Assembly: GCF_031846325.1 (NCBI RefSeq)
Contig: NZ_JAVRHZ010000007.1
Span: 62,001 to 126,000 of the forward strand
Length of the DNA: 64,000 nt
Direction: 5' to 3'
Origin: Patiriisocius_A hiemis
Lineage (GTDB): Bacteria; Bacteroidota; Bacteroidia; Flavobacteriales; Flavobacteriaceae
Shown: positions 10,294 through 19,294 of the stretch, one piece after another
Position numbering within the stretch: position 1 is the stretch's first letter
Layout of the letters: every line of letters starts with the position of its first letter
Program-made: the position numbers and the translations under genes
The notes under the pieces: model-generated
What the model saw: the letters and a program-made list of their open reading frames with translations, nothing else
Database searches by the model: none
What the model was told of the DNA's origin: nothing

Positions 10294-11624
10294 AAAAGCC
10301 CTCTAGCTTTTATTTCTAAGTACTTGTTAATTGTATTTACAGTTAGGTCTTCTGGTGCGGTTAGGATGCTTTGTATGCCATATTTTTGAAGTTCATTTAC
10401 AATTAGCTTCTTTTCAAAAACAAACTTTTCAGCAATAGTTTTCTCAAAAATTTGGTGTGTAGTCTCAGCACTTTTATTTAAATAGGCTTTTAATTCTGTA
10501 TTTTCAAAAAAGATAACAACTAGTAAATGTGTTTTTGCAATAGCTTGTAGATAGGGAAGTTGCCTGTGTAAAGCATCAAGTGTTTCAAAGTTTGTATAAA
10601 GTAATAACAAACTTCTTTGCTTTATATAGTGCTTTACGTCTATATACAACCGAGAAAAGTCGCTTTCTGAAAAATCTGTTTTTATATTATATAAGGTTTC
10701 CAAGAGAAGATTCATTTGCGCATTCCGCCTTTGTGCCACTACTCTATCTTCAACTTTTCTAGAAAAAGTAAACATGCCTGCTTTATCATGTTTTTTAAGT
10801 GCAATATTACTTATTACAAGTGTAGCGTTAATAGCATAGTCAAGAAGGCTTAATTTATTAAAAGGCATTTTCATAACTCTACCTTTGTCTATGACAGAAT
10901 AAACAGGTTGTGATTTTTCGTCTTGAAACTGGTTTACCATCAGCTCATTTCGTTTGGCTGTTGCTTTCCAGTTTATATTTCTTACATCGTCTCCAGGAAC
11001 ATATTCTTTTATTTGTTCAAACTCCATTGTATGTCCTATTCTTCTAATCTTTTTAAGACCAAAGCGTTTTAATCTATTAGTAAAAGCAATGAAATCGTAT
11101 TTTTTTAATTGTAAAAAGGAAGGATAGTTTGGCACCATTTGTTCTGCTGCAAATTGCTGTCTTCTAGCAGCAAACCCTAAGATTGAAGATGAGAAAACAT
11201 TTAAATTTCCAAAGTGGTATTCTCCTCTTTCTGTAGGGTGAACAGTATAGGTAAACTTTTTTTCTTCTGAAGGTTTTAAGATTGTATTTATTTCAAAGTC
11301 TCTTCGTTGCCATTGTACTGGAAGCTCATCAATAATTTTTACAGATGTTTTTATTTGAAACCTGTTTATAAGTTGTATTTCTATATCATTATCATCTCCA
11401 TTTGATAACTTTTCTGGAAGTATTCTAGAAGCTTGTATGCCAACTTTATTTCTATATAATAAGAGTATATCAAAAAGTAAAAAAGCAAAGCATAGTAATA
11501 ATAAGAATTTACAGAGCCCAAATAAATTTTCAAAAAAGTATGAAAACACAAAAACTACTGTAAGCGAAAATAATACAGTAAAAAACCGTTTTTGCAGATA
11601 CAAACTTTTAATAAACTTCTTCAT
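10290..11624 (-). CDS. DUF58 domain protein, last gene of the MoxR operon
   Basis: The protein has 444 residues. Two N-terminal membrane segments (about residues 15-55) precede a beta-rich region and the DUF58 core. The core signature is around residues 210-235 (VPGDDVRNINWKATAKRNEL). The part after it has a vWA-like fold, as usual for DUF58. It lies 34 bases after the moxR-type gene. In this family the MoxR ATPase is thought to act as a chaperone on DUF58/vWA partner proteins; the final target is unknown. The order SpoIIM, membrane, DUF4129, DUF4350, MoxR, DUF58 is conserved in flavobacteria. Confidence 0.85.
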   Translation of the reverse strand: MKKFIKSLYLQKRFFTVLFSLTVVFVFSYFFENLFGLCKFLLLLCFAFLLFDILLLYRNKVGIQASRILPEKLSNGDDNDIEIQLINRFQIKTSVKIIDELPVQWQRRDFEINTILKPSEEKKFTYTVHPTERGEYHFGNLNVFSSSILGFAARRQQFAAEQMVPNYPSFLQLKKYDFIAFTNRLKRFGLKKIRRIGHTMEFEQIKEYVPGDDVRNINWKATAKRNELMVNQFQDEKSQPVYSVIDKGRVMKMPFNKLSLLDYAINATLVISNIALKKHDKAGMFTFSRKVEDRVVAQRRNAQMNLLLETLYNIKTDFSESDFSRLYIDVKHYIKQRSLLLLYTNFETLDALHRQLPYLQAIAKTHLLVVIFFENTELKAYLNKSAETTHQIFEKTIAEKFVFEKKLIVNELQKYGIQSILTAPEDLTVNTINKYLEIKARGLL

Positions 11625-11658
11625 TATTATTTATTAGAACTTTTCTATTTACAGTTAC

Positions 11659-12687
11659 TTATCGAGGAATTTCTATTGCTTCAATAATTTGTGCAACTAC
11701 TTTATCTGGAGTAATACCTTCCATTTCTCTTTCTGGAGTTAATAATATTCTGTGATTTAAAACTGCTGGAGCTATTTTTTTAATATCATCTGGAGTTACA
11801 AAATCACGACCATTAATAGCTGCCATAGCCTTAGAGGCATTCATAATAGCCAATGATGCTCTTGGTGATGCACCTAAAAAGAGATTGGCATTATTACGAG
11901 TGTTATCTGTAATTGCAGCGATGTATTTTAGTAAGTTAGGCTCTATAATTATTTTTTTAATAGTGTTTTGATATTCAGCTATTTGCGATGCAGTTAAAAC
12001 TGGTTTTATTAGGTCTAATGCAACTTTATTTTCGCGGTTATGCTCATTTTCTAAAATTACTATTTCTTCCTCTAGACTAGGATATGGAACATTTATTTTA
12101 AACAAAAACCTATCTAACTGTGCTTCTGGTAAAGCATATGTTCCTTCCTGTTCTACAGGGTTTTGTGTTGCAAATACTAAAAAAGGAGGTTGCATTGCAT
12201 ACTTAGTCCCATCCATAGTGATTTGTCGTTCTTCCATTACCTCAAATAAAGCAGCTTGGGTTTTTGCAGGAGCTCTGTTTATTTCATCAATTAAAACAAT
12301 GTTTGAAAAAACCGGACCTTTTTTAAATTCGAACTCACTTGTTTTTACATTAAAAACCGAAGTCCCCAAAATATCACTAGGCATTAAATCTGGTGTAAAT
12401 TGAATTCTACTAAAGTCTACATCCATTGTCTTTGCAAGTAGCTTAGCAGTAACAGTTTTTGCAACACCAGGTACACCCTCTATAAGTGAATGCCCATCAC
12501 TTAAGATAGATACAATAAGCATTTCTAGCATGTTTTGCTGACCAACTATTACTTTACCTAGTTCTGCTTTAATTTTTTGGACTGCACTTTCTAAGTCTTT
12601 AAGATCTATGCGAGAAGTAAACTCCATCCCTTTAGTTTCATCTTGTGGAGTTTCTTGTGCTCCTGTATTATTTTGTGAATCTTCCAT
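11659..12687 (-). CDS. MoxR-family AAA+ ATPase
   Basis: The protein has 342 residues, normal for the family. The Walker A motif is GVPGVAKT (about residue 80), Walker B is IVLIDEINRAPAKTQ, sensor 1 is the ATQNP segment, and the C-terminal lid contains SPRASLA. MoxR proteins are ATP-driven chaperones for metal or vWA-domain proteins. The start leaves a short acidic, glutamine-rich tail before the first helix, which is typical. It begins only 3 bases after the stop of the DUF4350 gene, so it is co-transcribed with it. Confidence 0.93.
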   Translation of the reverse strand: MEDSQNNTGAQETPQDETKGMEFTSRIDLKDLESAVQKIKAELGKVIVGQQNMLEMLIVSILSDGHSLIEGVPGVAKTVTAKLLAKTMDVDFSRIQFTPDLMPSDILGTSVFNVKTSEFEFKKGPVFSNIVLIDEINRAPAKTQAALFEVMEERQITMDGTKYAMQPPFLVFATQNPVEQEGTYALPEAQLDRFLFKINVPYPSLEEEIVILENEHNRENKVALDLIKPVLTASQIAEYQNTIKKIIIEPNLLKYIAAITDNTRNNANLFLGASPRASLAIMNASKAMAAINGRDFVTPDDIKKIAPAVLNHRILLTPEREMEGITPDKVVAQIIEAIEIPR

Positions 12688-12690
12688 AAT

Positions 12691-13881
12691 TTATTTTGTA
12701 AAGGCTTCTATTAGTTTGTTTAAAGATATTAAGTCTGCTTCTGTATGCATTACTTTTTCTTTAAAGTGTTTTACCGTATTAATTAGTTTCTTTGTGTCAT
12801 CAATATTACTTCCACTTTTTGATGCTAATTTTTTAATGAAGTTATCATCTAATTCATTTGTGTCTAAGTAATAGTTTGTGCGTATAAACTCTAAAAAGTA
12901 GGTGATTTTTTTTGCAATAATATTACCATAGTCTTTATGCTGAAAATATAAATCTCCTATGGTCTTAGTAAATTCTATAGATGAATTTTCAAGAGGTTCT
13001 ACAACTTCGATAATTCTTTGTTCTCTCTTGCTTCTAAAAAGTACAAAAAGCAGTAAACTAGCTAAAAGTAAATAAATAGCCCATTTTAATGATCCTTGAC
13101 TCAGTACAAATCGCATAGGCGATTCTACAATTTTTCTTCCAGACTTCATATAGGCATCTAAGTAAATATGGTCTGCTTCTATATACGAAAGTATTCCAGC
13201 TGCATACTCCTGGCTATCTCTAAGTAAATAGTAATTTGAAAATGCTTCAGGGACTGTATGGAGGTATATTTTACCCTCTCCATACCCAACTTTAACAAAA
13301 TTAAGTTCATTAAGAATACTATCTTTTTCAGTAAAATAACCTAATGCTTTTGTTTGTAAAGTGTCTATTTCTGAAAAAGTAGTCTTATACAATCCTCTTT
13401 TAAATTTTGGTAAGGAGTCTGGTGTAAATGAAGTTGAAAATAATGTTGGTTTTAACTCTTCTTCTAAGGCTGTGTAATTAGTGTTTATGCTTACTTGTAA
13501 AGAGTCTTCTAATATATAACCAAAACTAGAAGCCGACATAAATGCAGTATTACCCTTGGAGACATAATTTAAAAAAGTTTCGGTTTGGGTAGCATCAAAA
13601 TAGACGTAATTATTTATAAATAGATAAGCAGAGTTTTCTTTGTAATTAGTACTATCTTGAAGAAATACGTATGGATCTTCACTTACGGTTTCTAGAGTTT
13701 TGTTATTAAATAGGGATGGCAATTCTTCGTAAAGCACATAACCTCCAAAAGGTATTTTATCGCTAGATGTATAACTAGGACTCCAGTTAATTTCTTTAGG
13801 GCGTACTGTTTCAGTAATCACCAAGACTAATAAGGCAATACCAAATATTACGAGTATTCTTTTTGAACGCTTATCTAACAT
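12691..13881 (-). CDS. DUF4350 domain membrane protein
   Basis: The protein has 396 residues. A single N-terminal membrane segment (about residues 9-25) leads into a large periplasmic region. There the DUF4350 core (VLYEELPSLF, then LFINNYVYFD) resembles GATase-like domains. A second membrane segment near residues 268-285 is followed by a cytoplasmic tail rich in helices (about 110 residues). It overlaps the upstream DUF4129 gene by 11 bases. The function is unknown; membership of the MoxR operon suggests an envelope-associated complex. Confidence 0.8.
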   Translation of the reverse strand: MLDKRSKRILVIFGIALLVLVITETVRPKEINWSPSYTSSDKIPFGGYVLYEELPSLFNNKTLETVSEDPYVFLQDSTNYKENSAYLFINNYVYFDATQTETFLNYVSKGNTAFMSASSFGYILEDSLQVSINTNYTALEEELKPTLFSTSFTPDSLPKFKRGLYKTTFSEIDTLQTKALGYFTEKDSILNELNFVKVGYGEGKIYLHTVPEAFSNYYLLRDSQEYAAGILSYIEADHIYLDAYMKSGRKIVESPMRFVLSQGSLKWAIYLLLASLLLFVLFRSKREQRIIEVVEPLENSSIEFTKTIGDLYFQHKDYGNIIAKKITYFLEFIRTNYYLDTNELDDNFIKKLASKSGSNIDDTKKLINTVKHFKEKVMHTEADLISLNKLIEAFTK

Positions 13882-14599
13882 GGTTAATTTGTTTTGTTAA
13901 GTGTTCAAAATCTTTTTTTGCAATATCAAAACCAGCTGTATCTAACTCAAACTCTCCATACCAAATATTATCATATAAATAAGATGTTTGTTTATATGCT
14001 TTTTTTAAAGTTCCGTCCTTAATTTCTGTGTAATAGTCTGTATTAGTCTTATCATAATGCCAGTCTATCAAATTTTTCTGAGAAAGCTCCTTCAGGCTTT
14101 TTAGATACATATACCTAATTGCAAGTCTATAATTTCCTTGTTTAAGAGCCTCTTTTATTAATGCATCTAAGTCTATATTTTCAATATGCTCTTCTTGGAT
14201 GTTAAGAGGAGCTAGTTGGGTGCTTTTTTTCGTAAAGAATGAAGACGGACTATCCCCAACCAATAATTTTATTATTATATAAACAGCTAAAATTCCAATA
14301 AGTGTATAAAAAAACAACTCTAGAAATTTTATCATTTCTGGACTTACATCAAAACCAAAAAAGTCTCCAATTTTTCTAAAAAACCAACGTATTGCTCTAA
14401 AGATAAAGTTCTCTGCTTCTCCATCCATAGTGTCATAATCAAACTCATTTCCAGTATATTTTTCTGAAAGTTTTTCTGAAAAACTTCTTTGAGAAACAAG
14501 ACTACTGTCAACAACCACTCTAAGGCTATCTTGAGTAAAAGCTAATATCTTAAAAGGAATAAACCCTAATAGTGTTAATATGGCAGTTTTCTTATTCAA
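13871..14599 (-). CDS. DUF4129-like membrane protein
   Basis: The protein has 242 residues. A signal peptide or first membrane helix (residues 4-22) is followed by an extracytoplasmic stretch. A strong membrane segment near residues 92-112 (FYTLIGILAVYIIIKLLV) comes next, then a cytoplasmic C-terminus matching the DUF4129 pattern (NYRLAIRYMYLKSLKELSQ, ending in a Tyr/Trp-rich helix). Its start overlaps the upstream membrane-protein gene by 8 bases. DUF4129 is regularly found with MoxR/DUF58 genes and has no proven activity. Confidence 0.8.
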   Translation of the reverse strand: MNKKTAILTLLGFIPFKILAFTQDSLRVVVDSSLVSQRSFSEKLSEKYTGNEFDYDTMDGEAENFIFRAIRWFFRKIGDFFGFDVSPEMIKFLELFFYTLIGILAVYIIIKLLVGDSPSSFFTKKSTQLAPLNIQEEHIENIDLDALIKEALKQGNYRLAIRYMYLKSLKELSQKNLIDWHYDKTNTDYYTEIKDGTLKKAYKQTSYLYDNIWYGEFELDTAGFDIAKKDFEHLTKQINHVR

Positions 14600-15530
14600 T
14601 AGTAGCTCCTATTTGGTCAATTTTACTCCTTGTTACTTGGTTATAGGTTTGTTCGTGAATTGAAAAGTATAGAACACTATTTACAAACTGTGATAATGAC
14701 TGGTTGAAGGTATAGACAATTAACACAATAGTACCTGCTAAAGTCCAGACAACTTTTGCTACTGCAGATTCAGCTAAATCAACACCAGCTTCCAAAGAAA
14801 AGAATGCGTATATGCCAATTAAAATGCCTGGTATCATAAGTACTACCATGAGTAAAATACTAAGTAATAAACTTACCACTAGGTTTACTAGAACACTTTT
14901 CCAAAAATATTTAAAAAGTAAATTCCATCCTTCACTTATGGCATCCATTAAGTCTCTATTTTCGTATAACATCGCCATAAAAGCCAATCCCATCCAAGCC
15001 AAAAAGCCAAGTTGTAATGCATAATAAGCAAAAGTCCCTAAAACAGGGATAAAAGATATAATCATCCCTATCACAAAAACGACCAAGAATAGTAAACCCG
15101 CAACGATAACAAATAAGATTATTTTTCCAAGATACTTTGAAACTAAGCCCCAAACTTTCTTTTTTTCAACTTCAGGAGTATCCTTTTTTTGATATTCTAT
15201 ACTATAAGAAGCTGCAAGACTATAATTAAGTATTGAAGTGATTATTAATAATGCAAAAAATCCTAATGCCCCAAATCCAAGATACATAGAACTATCTATG
15301 GTTTCTGTTACTGCTGTACCGCCTATTGTAGATTGCGTGCTTCGCATCATTCCAATAAAGCCTGTAACTAGTAGGTAGCTAACACCCAAGAAACCTAATA
15401 AAAAGATACCATTATACCGTATAAAAATATTGATAAATGGTTTTAGGTTTTTTTTGAAAAAGTCGAAATATACAGCAATTATCTCACCAATATCTCTTCG
15501 TTGTTTTAACTCAATATGATCCTGCTGCAT
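14592..15530 (-). CDS. Multi-spanning membrane protein of the MoxR operon
   Basis: The protein has 312 residues. A short cytoplasmic N-terminus is followed by about six hydrophobic segments (near residues 40-60, 90-115, 145-195, 225-260, 270-290). The pattern resembles glycerophosphodiester phosphodiesterase membrane-domain proteins, but no catalytic domain is present. It overlaps the SpoIIM-like gene by 20 bases and the DUF4129 gene by 8 bases, so translation is probably coupled. I cannot assign a function; the family is conserved at this place in flavobacterial MoxR operons. Confidence 0.75.
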   Translation of the reverse strand: MQQDHIELKQRRDIGEIIAVYFDFFKKNLKPFINIFIRYNGIFLLGFLGVSYLLVTGFIGMMRSTQSTIGGTAVTETIDSSMYLGFGALGFFALLIITSILNYSLAASYSIEYQKKDTPEVEKKKVWGLVSKYLGKIILFVIVAGLLFLVVFVIGMIISFIPVLGTFAYYALQLGFLAWMGLAFMAMLYENRDLMDAISEGWNLLFKYFWKSVLVNLVVSLLLSILLMVVLMIPGILIGIYAFFSLEAGVDLAESAVAKVVWTLAGTIVLIVYTFNQSLSQFVNSVLYFSIHEQTYNQVTRSKIDQIGATIE

Positions 15531-16479
15531 AGTTTCTGTTCAGACGTATAGGGTAAATTATATAATAGAAAATAATAAGTGCTAAAGAACTAAAAATAAT
15601 AGTCATTGCCAACCAAACAGGCATATTACTGTATCGTGTGATAAAGCCTTCAATAAAGCCTGCAATAATAAAAAATGGGATTGTACTTACCACCACTTTT
15701 AACCCATCTTTTGCTCCTTTCACAAAGGAGACTTTTCTGGAGTAGGTTTTCGGAAACAAAATACTGTTTCCCATTATTAACCCAGCACAACCAGCAATTA
15801 CAATTACTGAAATTTCTATGGTACCATGAAGCCAGATCGTTTTTGAAGCTTCAAATAGCAAATCTCTATTGTAGAAAAAAGCAAAAAATGCTCCAAGCAT
15901 TACACCATTGCTAAAGAGAATATAGCCTGTTCCTATAGAAGTAATAACACCTGCAGCATATGCAAAAATGGCTACTCGAATATTATTTATGGTAATGCCT
16001 AGAAAGGTACCTAACTCACCACCACTTTTGTAAATAGCAGTAGGGTCTCCATTTTCTATATTATCTAATGTTTTATTTACATAGGCATCACCCAGAATTA
16101 GTCTTACAAATGAATCGTCATTAATTGTAGAAATTACACCAATTGCTGTTGCAATTGCAAATAATAAGAATGTATAGAAAAGTGTTTTGTGGTATTGTTT
16201 AAAAAATAGTGGAAATTCATATTTCCAGAAACTCACTACTCTGTTTTTTGTCTCTTTTTTATTAATATAGATTTTTTGGTGTGCTTGTGATGCTATTGAG
16301 TTTAAGTATAGTAGTGTCTTACTCTCGGGATAATATGTTTGAGCATATGATAAGTCATTAGTTAGCTGGATATAGTAATCTGCTAATAAATCTGGACTTA
16401 TTTTAGAATTTAACGTGATTGCCTTTTCAAAAGCAATCCATTTTTCCTTATTTTGCTTGACGAATGCCGCCTCCCGCAT
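15511..16479 (-). CDS. SpoIIM-like (DUF95) membrane protein, first gene of the MoxR operon
   Basis: The protein has 322 residues. A cytoplasmic N-terminal region (~100 residues, with the EFPLFFKQY motif leading into the first helix) is followed by five or six membrane segments. These include the family pattern GTFLGITINNIRVAIFAYAAG and ASKTIWLHGTIEIS. The family is named after sporulation stage II protein M, but Bacteroidota do not sporulate and here the gene heads a MoxR operon. The near-consensus -7 element TATCTTTA (minus strand, 16495-16502) lies 15 bases before the start. Confidence 0.85.
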   Translation of the reverse strand: MREAAFVKQNKEKWIAFEKAITLNSKISPDLLADYYIQLTNDLSYAQTYYPESKTLLYLNSIASQAHQKIYINKKETKNRVVSFWKYEFPLFFKQYHKTLFYTFLLFAIATAIGVISTINDDSFVRLILGDAYVNKTLDNIENGDPTAIYKSGGELGTFLGITINNIRVAIFAYAAGVITSIGTGYILFSNGVMLGAFFAFFYNRDLLFEASKTIWLHGTIEISVIVIAGCAGLIMGNSILFPKTYSRKVSFVKGAKDGLKVVVSTIPFFIIAGFIEGFITRYSNMPVWLAMTIIFSSLALIIFYYIIYPIRLNRNYAAGSY

Positions 16480-16517
16480 AGCGCATTTTTTTTATAAAGA
16501 TAAACACTTGTTTTAAT

Positions 16518-17243
16518 ATGGCAAACTTAGCAATTAACACTACTCAAAATGTAAATCTTGACTATACGGTTGTAAGTGTTGGGGAGCGTATTTTAGCTTT
16601 TTTGATTGACTTATTATTGTTTTCGGTGTACCTCTACGTAGTTGAGTTAATTACCTCTGCAATGGGGCAAGCAATAAGTGATAATTGGACCATATTCGGA
16701 ATTCAGCAATTACTGCTTTTACCCGTTATGTTTTATTCTTTATATATGCATATCCTTTTTAATGGTCGAACTTTGGGTAAGTGGATCATGAAAATTAGAG
16801 TTGTAAAAATAGATGGCAATCCAGTTCATTGGTCTAATTATTTAACGTTATGGATGCTTCGATTAGTCGATATCTGGATTTTTCTTGGCTCTATTGGGCT
16901 TCTGTATTTAATATTTACTGAAAAAAACCAACGACTTGGAGATATGGCAGCTGGAACTGTAGTAATATCTACAAAGCAAAAAACAAAGATTTCTCATACT
17001 ATACTTGAAGAAATAGCCGAAGACTATACTCCAACGTTTCCTTCAGTTATAAATCTAACAGATAAAGATGCTAGATTAATTAAAGAGATTTATCTTGTTG
17101 CCTTAGGCTCTAGTGATTTTAAAACACTTAATGCACTTAGAAAAAAAGTAGAGTCTGTAATTGAAGTTGAGGCAGATATGTATGACAAGCCTTTCATAGA
17201 TGTTGTTTTAAAAGACTATAACTTTTACACCCAGAACATGTGA
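16518..17243 (+). CDS. RDD family membrane protein
   Basis: The protein has 241 residues. The RDD pattern is present: VGERILAFLIDLLLF (Arg and Asp in the first helix), then FNGRTLGKWIMKIRVV and RLGDMAAGTVV. Three membrane helices lie within the first ~150 residues. A soluble C-terminal tail of about 85 residues follows. RDD proteins are often placed beside MoxR/DUF58/SpoIIM clusters; this one is divergent from that operon and separated by 38 bases. Some RDD proteins have been linked to ion or sodium-proton transport; a role here is inference only. Confidence 0.87.
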   Translation: MANLAINTTQNVNLDYTVVSVGERILAFLIDLLLFSVYLYVVELITSAMGQAISDNWTIFGIQQLLLLPVMFYSLYMHILFNGRTLGKWIMKIRVVKIDGNPVHWSNYLTLWMLRLVDIWIFLGSIGLLYLIFTEKNQRLGDMAAGTVVISTKQKTKISHTILEEIAEDYTPTFPSVINLTDKDARLIKEIYLVALGSSDFKTLNALRKKVESVIEVEADMYDKPFIDVVLKDYNFYTQNM

Positions 17244-17854
17244 GTTTATTTTTAATCATAGACATATTAGGGACCATTGCATTTGCTGTATCTGGAGCAC
17301 TTACTGCTACAAGAAAAAAGATGGATTTGTTTGGCATCTTTATTATAGCCTTTGTAACAGCTGTTGGTGGAGGTACACTACGAGATGTTCTTATAGACGC
17401 TAATGTTGTGTGGATGCGAAACCTAACATTTGTTTATGTAATTATAATCTCTGCGATTGTTGCTATTATTTTTCGTGAAAAATTACAATATGTCAAAAGG
17501 TCTCTTTTTTTGTTTGATACTATTGGTATTGCACTTTATACTATTGTGGGAATTGAAAAAGGTATTGATGCTAATTTTCCACCCTTAATTTGTATTGCAT
17601 TAGGTACTATGTCGGCTTGTTTTGGTGGTGTAATTAGGGATATTTTGTGTAATGAAATACCTATAATTTTTAGAAAAAATATTTATGCTACTGCTTGTAT
17701 TTTAGGGGGTGTAGCTTATTTTGTATTACGTAAGTTTGGAGTTGGAGAAAACCTTGTTGTTATAATTTCTGGCTCAATTGTAATTACTATGCGATTATTA
17801 GCTGTTACTTTTAATTGGTCATTGCCTAGTATTTATAAAAAAGAGGTAGAATAA
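17240..17854 (+). CDS. TRIC-type (YicG/UPF0126) cation channel family protein
   Basis: The protein has 204 residues and uses a GTG start overlapping the RDD stop (GTGA). Two related halves of three helices each contain the glycine-rich TRIC signatures: FAVSGALTATRKKMDLFG with GGGTLRDVL, then ALYTIVGIEKG with GGVIRDILCNEIP. Prokaryotic TRIC homologues form trimeric monovalent-cation channels. The four-base overlap with the RDD gene indicates co-transcription and translational coupling. Confidence 0.88.
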   Translation: MSLFLIIDILGTIAFAVSGALTATRKKMDLFGIFIIAFVTAVGGGTLRDVLIDANVVWMRNLTFVYVIIISAIVAIIFREKLQYVKRSLFLFDTIGIALYTIVGIEKGIDANFPPLICIALGTMSACFGGVIRDILCNEIPIIFRKNIYATACILGGVAYFVLRKFGVGENLVVIISGSIVITMRLLAVTFNWSLPSIYKKEVE

Positions 17855-17855
17855 A

Positions 17856-18566
17856 TTAGTTAATTATTTCAGTTTTAATTTTTACATTTCTAAGTGGCCA
17901 TTCGCCTTCATCTCTTGGCAAGTTAGCAATTTTTTCAACTACATCCATTCCTTTAGTGACTTTTGCAAAGACTGTATAGTTACCATTAAGGTGACTGGTT
18001 GAGGTTTGTGGTCCAAGAAAAATAAAAAACTCAAAAGGCATAGTTTGTTTGTCTGGGTTTTCTCGGTATTGCTTAGCTCCAGAAACACTTCCATAGGTAT
18101 GATTACGAGTTATCTCCGCTGGGATTAAATACTCATTCCCAATTTTAAATCTTTTTTTATTGGTATCTGCATTGTCACTATTTCCTCCCTGTATTATAAA
18201 GTTTGGTACCACGCGATGGAAAAATGTCTTGTCAAAATACCCTTGTTTTACTAGGTAAATAAAGTTGGCTCTGTGTAAAGGAGTGTCTTCGTAAAGTTCA
18301 ATCTCTATATTACCATGTTGCGTAATAATTTTTACTTTATTTTCGGGGTTGTTTTTTTCATATTGGGTTAAAAATGATTCTACGTTATCACTTGTTATTT
18401 TTTCAAATACTGGCTGGTTATTAGTTCCTTTATTTGCTTCAGAAGAAATGCTATCCTTTATTTTTTCTGAAGTACTTTCAGTAGTTATTTTTTTTTCCTT
18501 TTTAGTATCTTCACAACTTGCAAAAAAAATTAAGCTCAGCACAAAAAACAGGTAAAAAGTCTTCAT
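17856..18566 (-). CDS. Cyclophilin-type peptidyl-prolyl isomerase lipoprotein
   Basis: The protein has 236 residues. The N-terminus is a lipoprotein signal (MKTFYLFFVLSLIFFASC, Cys-18 lipobox). A Lys/Ser/Glu-rich linker of ~60 residues precedes the cyclophilin domain. The catalytic region has FFHRVVPNFIIQGG and the substrate-pocket segment PFEFFIFLG. It should catalyse proline cis-trans isomerisation in the periplasm as a membrane-anchored folding factor. It converges with the TRIC gene (1 base between stops). Its start lies only 3 bases from that of the divergent Nudix gene. Confidence 0.92.
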   Translation of the reverse strand: MKTFYLFFVLSLIFFASCEDTKKEKKITTESTSEKIKDSISSEANKGTNNQPVFEKITSDNVESFLTQYEKNNPENKVKIITQHGNIEIELYEDTPLHRANFIYLVKQGYFDKTFFHRVVPNFIIQGGNSDNADTNKKRFKIGNEYLIPAEITRNHTYGSVSGAKQYRENPDKQTMPFEFFIFLGPQTSTSHLNGNYTVFAKVTKGMDVVEKIANLPRDEGEWPLRNVKIKTEIIN

Positions 18567-18569
18567 AGA

Positions 18570-19214
18570 ATGGAATTTTCAAAATTTGAAAAACAGATTG
18601 TAAAAATAAGCAAAATGGAACTTCCTGGTGAAACCTCCCATCTAGAAATGGCACCTATTGAACGCTTACTCGAACTTAAAAAAAAGGCTAGAGGTAAAAA
18701 TACAGCAAGAAAAGCAGCAGTCTTAGCATTATTTTACCCCTCTCAAAAAGATGAAACAACAAGTTTAGTACTTATACTTAGAAAAACGTATAAAGGGGTA
18801 CATTCTGCTCAAATAGGTTTTCCAGGAGGGAAAGTTGAGAGTGATGATTTGGATATATTAGACACAGCATTAAGAGAGACAGAAGAAGAAATAGGGATTA
18901 CCAGAGATAAGATAAAAGTTTTAAAAGAGCTTACTGAAATTTATATTCCGCCTAGTAACTTTTTTGTTCAACCATTTTTTGGTATTAGTAACCAGAAATT
19001 AGATTTTATTCCTCAAGATTCTGAAGTAGAAGCAATAATTGAAGTGCCACTTTCGCAATTTATGAATGATACTGTTTTAGTGACCAAAACGCTAACCACT
19101 TCTTATGCAATAGAAATACAAGTACCTGCCTTTTTATTAAACAAACAAGTTGTTTGGGGTGCTACAGCAATGATGCTCAATGAAATACGACTTATGCTGA
19201 AACAAATAATCTAA
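18570..19214 (+). CDS. CoA pyrophosphatase (Nudix hydrolase)
   Basis: The protein has 214 residues. The CoA-diphosphatase (UPF0035) pattern KGVHSAQIGFPGGKVE runs into the Nudix box, whose core is ALRETEEEIGI (near residues 92-117). The family cleaves CoA to 4'-phosphopantetheine and 3',5'-ADP. The chosen ATG begins 3 bases from the divergent cyclophilin start; an internal Met at residue 16 is an alternative. The downstream acyltransferase has its own promoter. Confidence 0.88.
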   Translation: MEFSKFEKQIVKISKMELPGETSHLEMAPIERLLELKKKARGKNTARKAAVLALFYPSQKDETTSLVLILRKTYKGVHSAQIGFPGGKVESDDLDILDTALRETEEEIGITRDKIKVLKELTEIYIPPSNFFVQPFFGISNQKLDFIPQDSEVEAIIEVPLSQFMNDTVLVTKTLTTSYAIEIQVPAFLLNKQVVWGATAMMLNEIRLMLKQII

Positions 19215-19228
19215 CCTTTGTTTTTTTG

Positions 19229-19236
19229 TATCTTTG
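19229..19236 (+). promoter_or_regulatory. -7 promoter element (TATCTTTG) for the acyltransferase gene
   Basis: TATCTTTG matches the Bacteroidota consensus TAnnTTTG and predicts a transcript start near 19242. That leaves a leader of about 50 bases. The leader contains a short TAGACT...AGTCTA inverted repeat around 19242-19270. No clear -33 TTG at the usual spacing is seen. Confidence 0.55.
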
Positions 19237-19294
19237 AACCCTAGACTTTTCTACTAATACAAGTAGTCTACAACATAAAAACCGAACATTTTAC

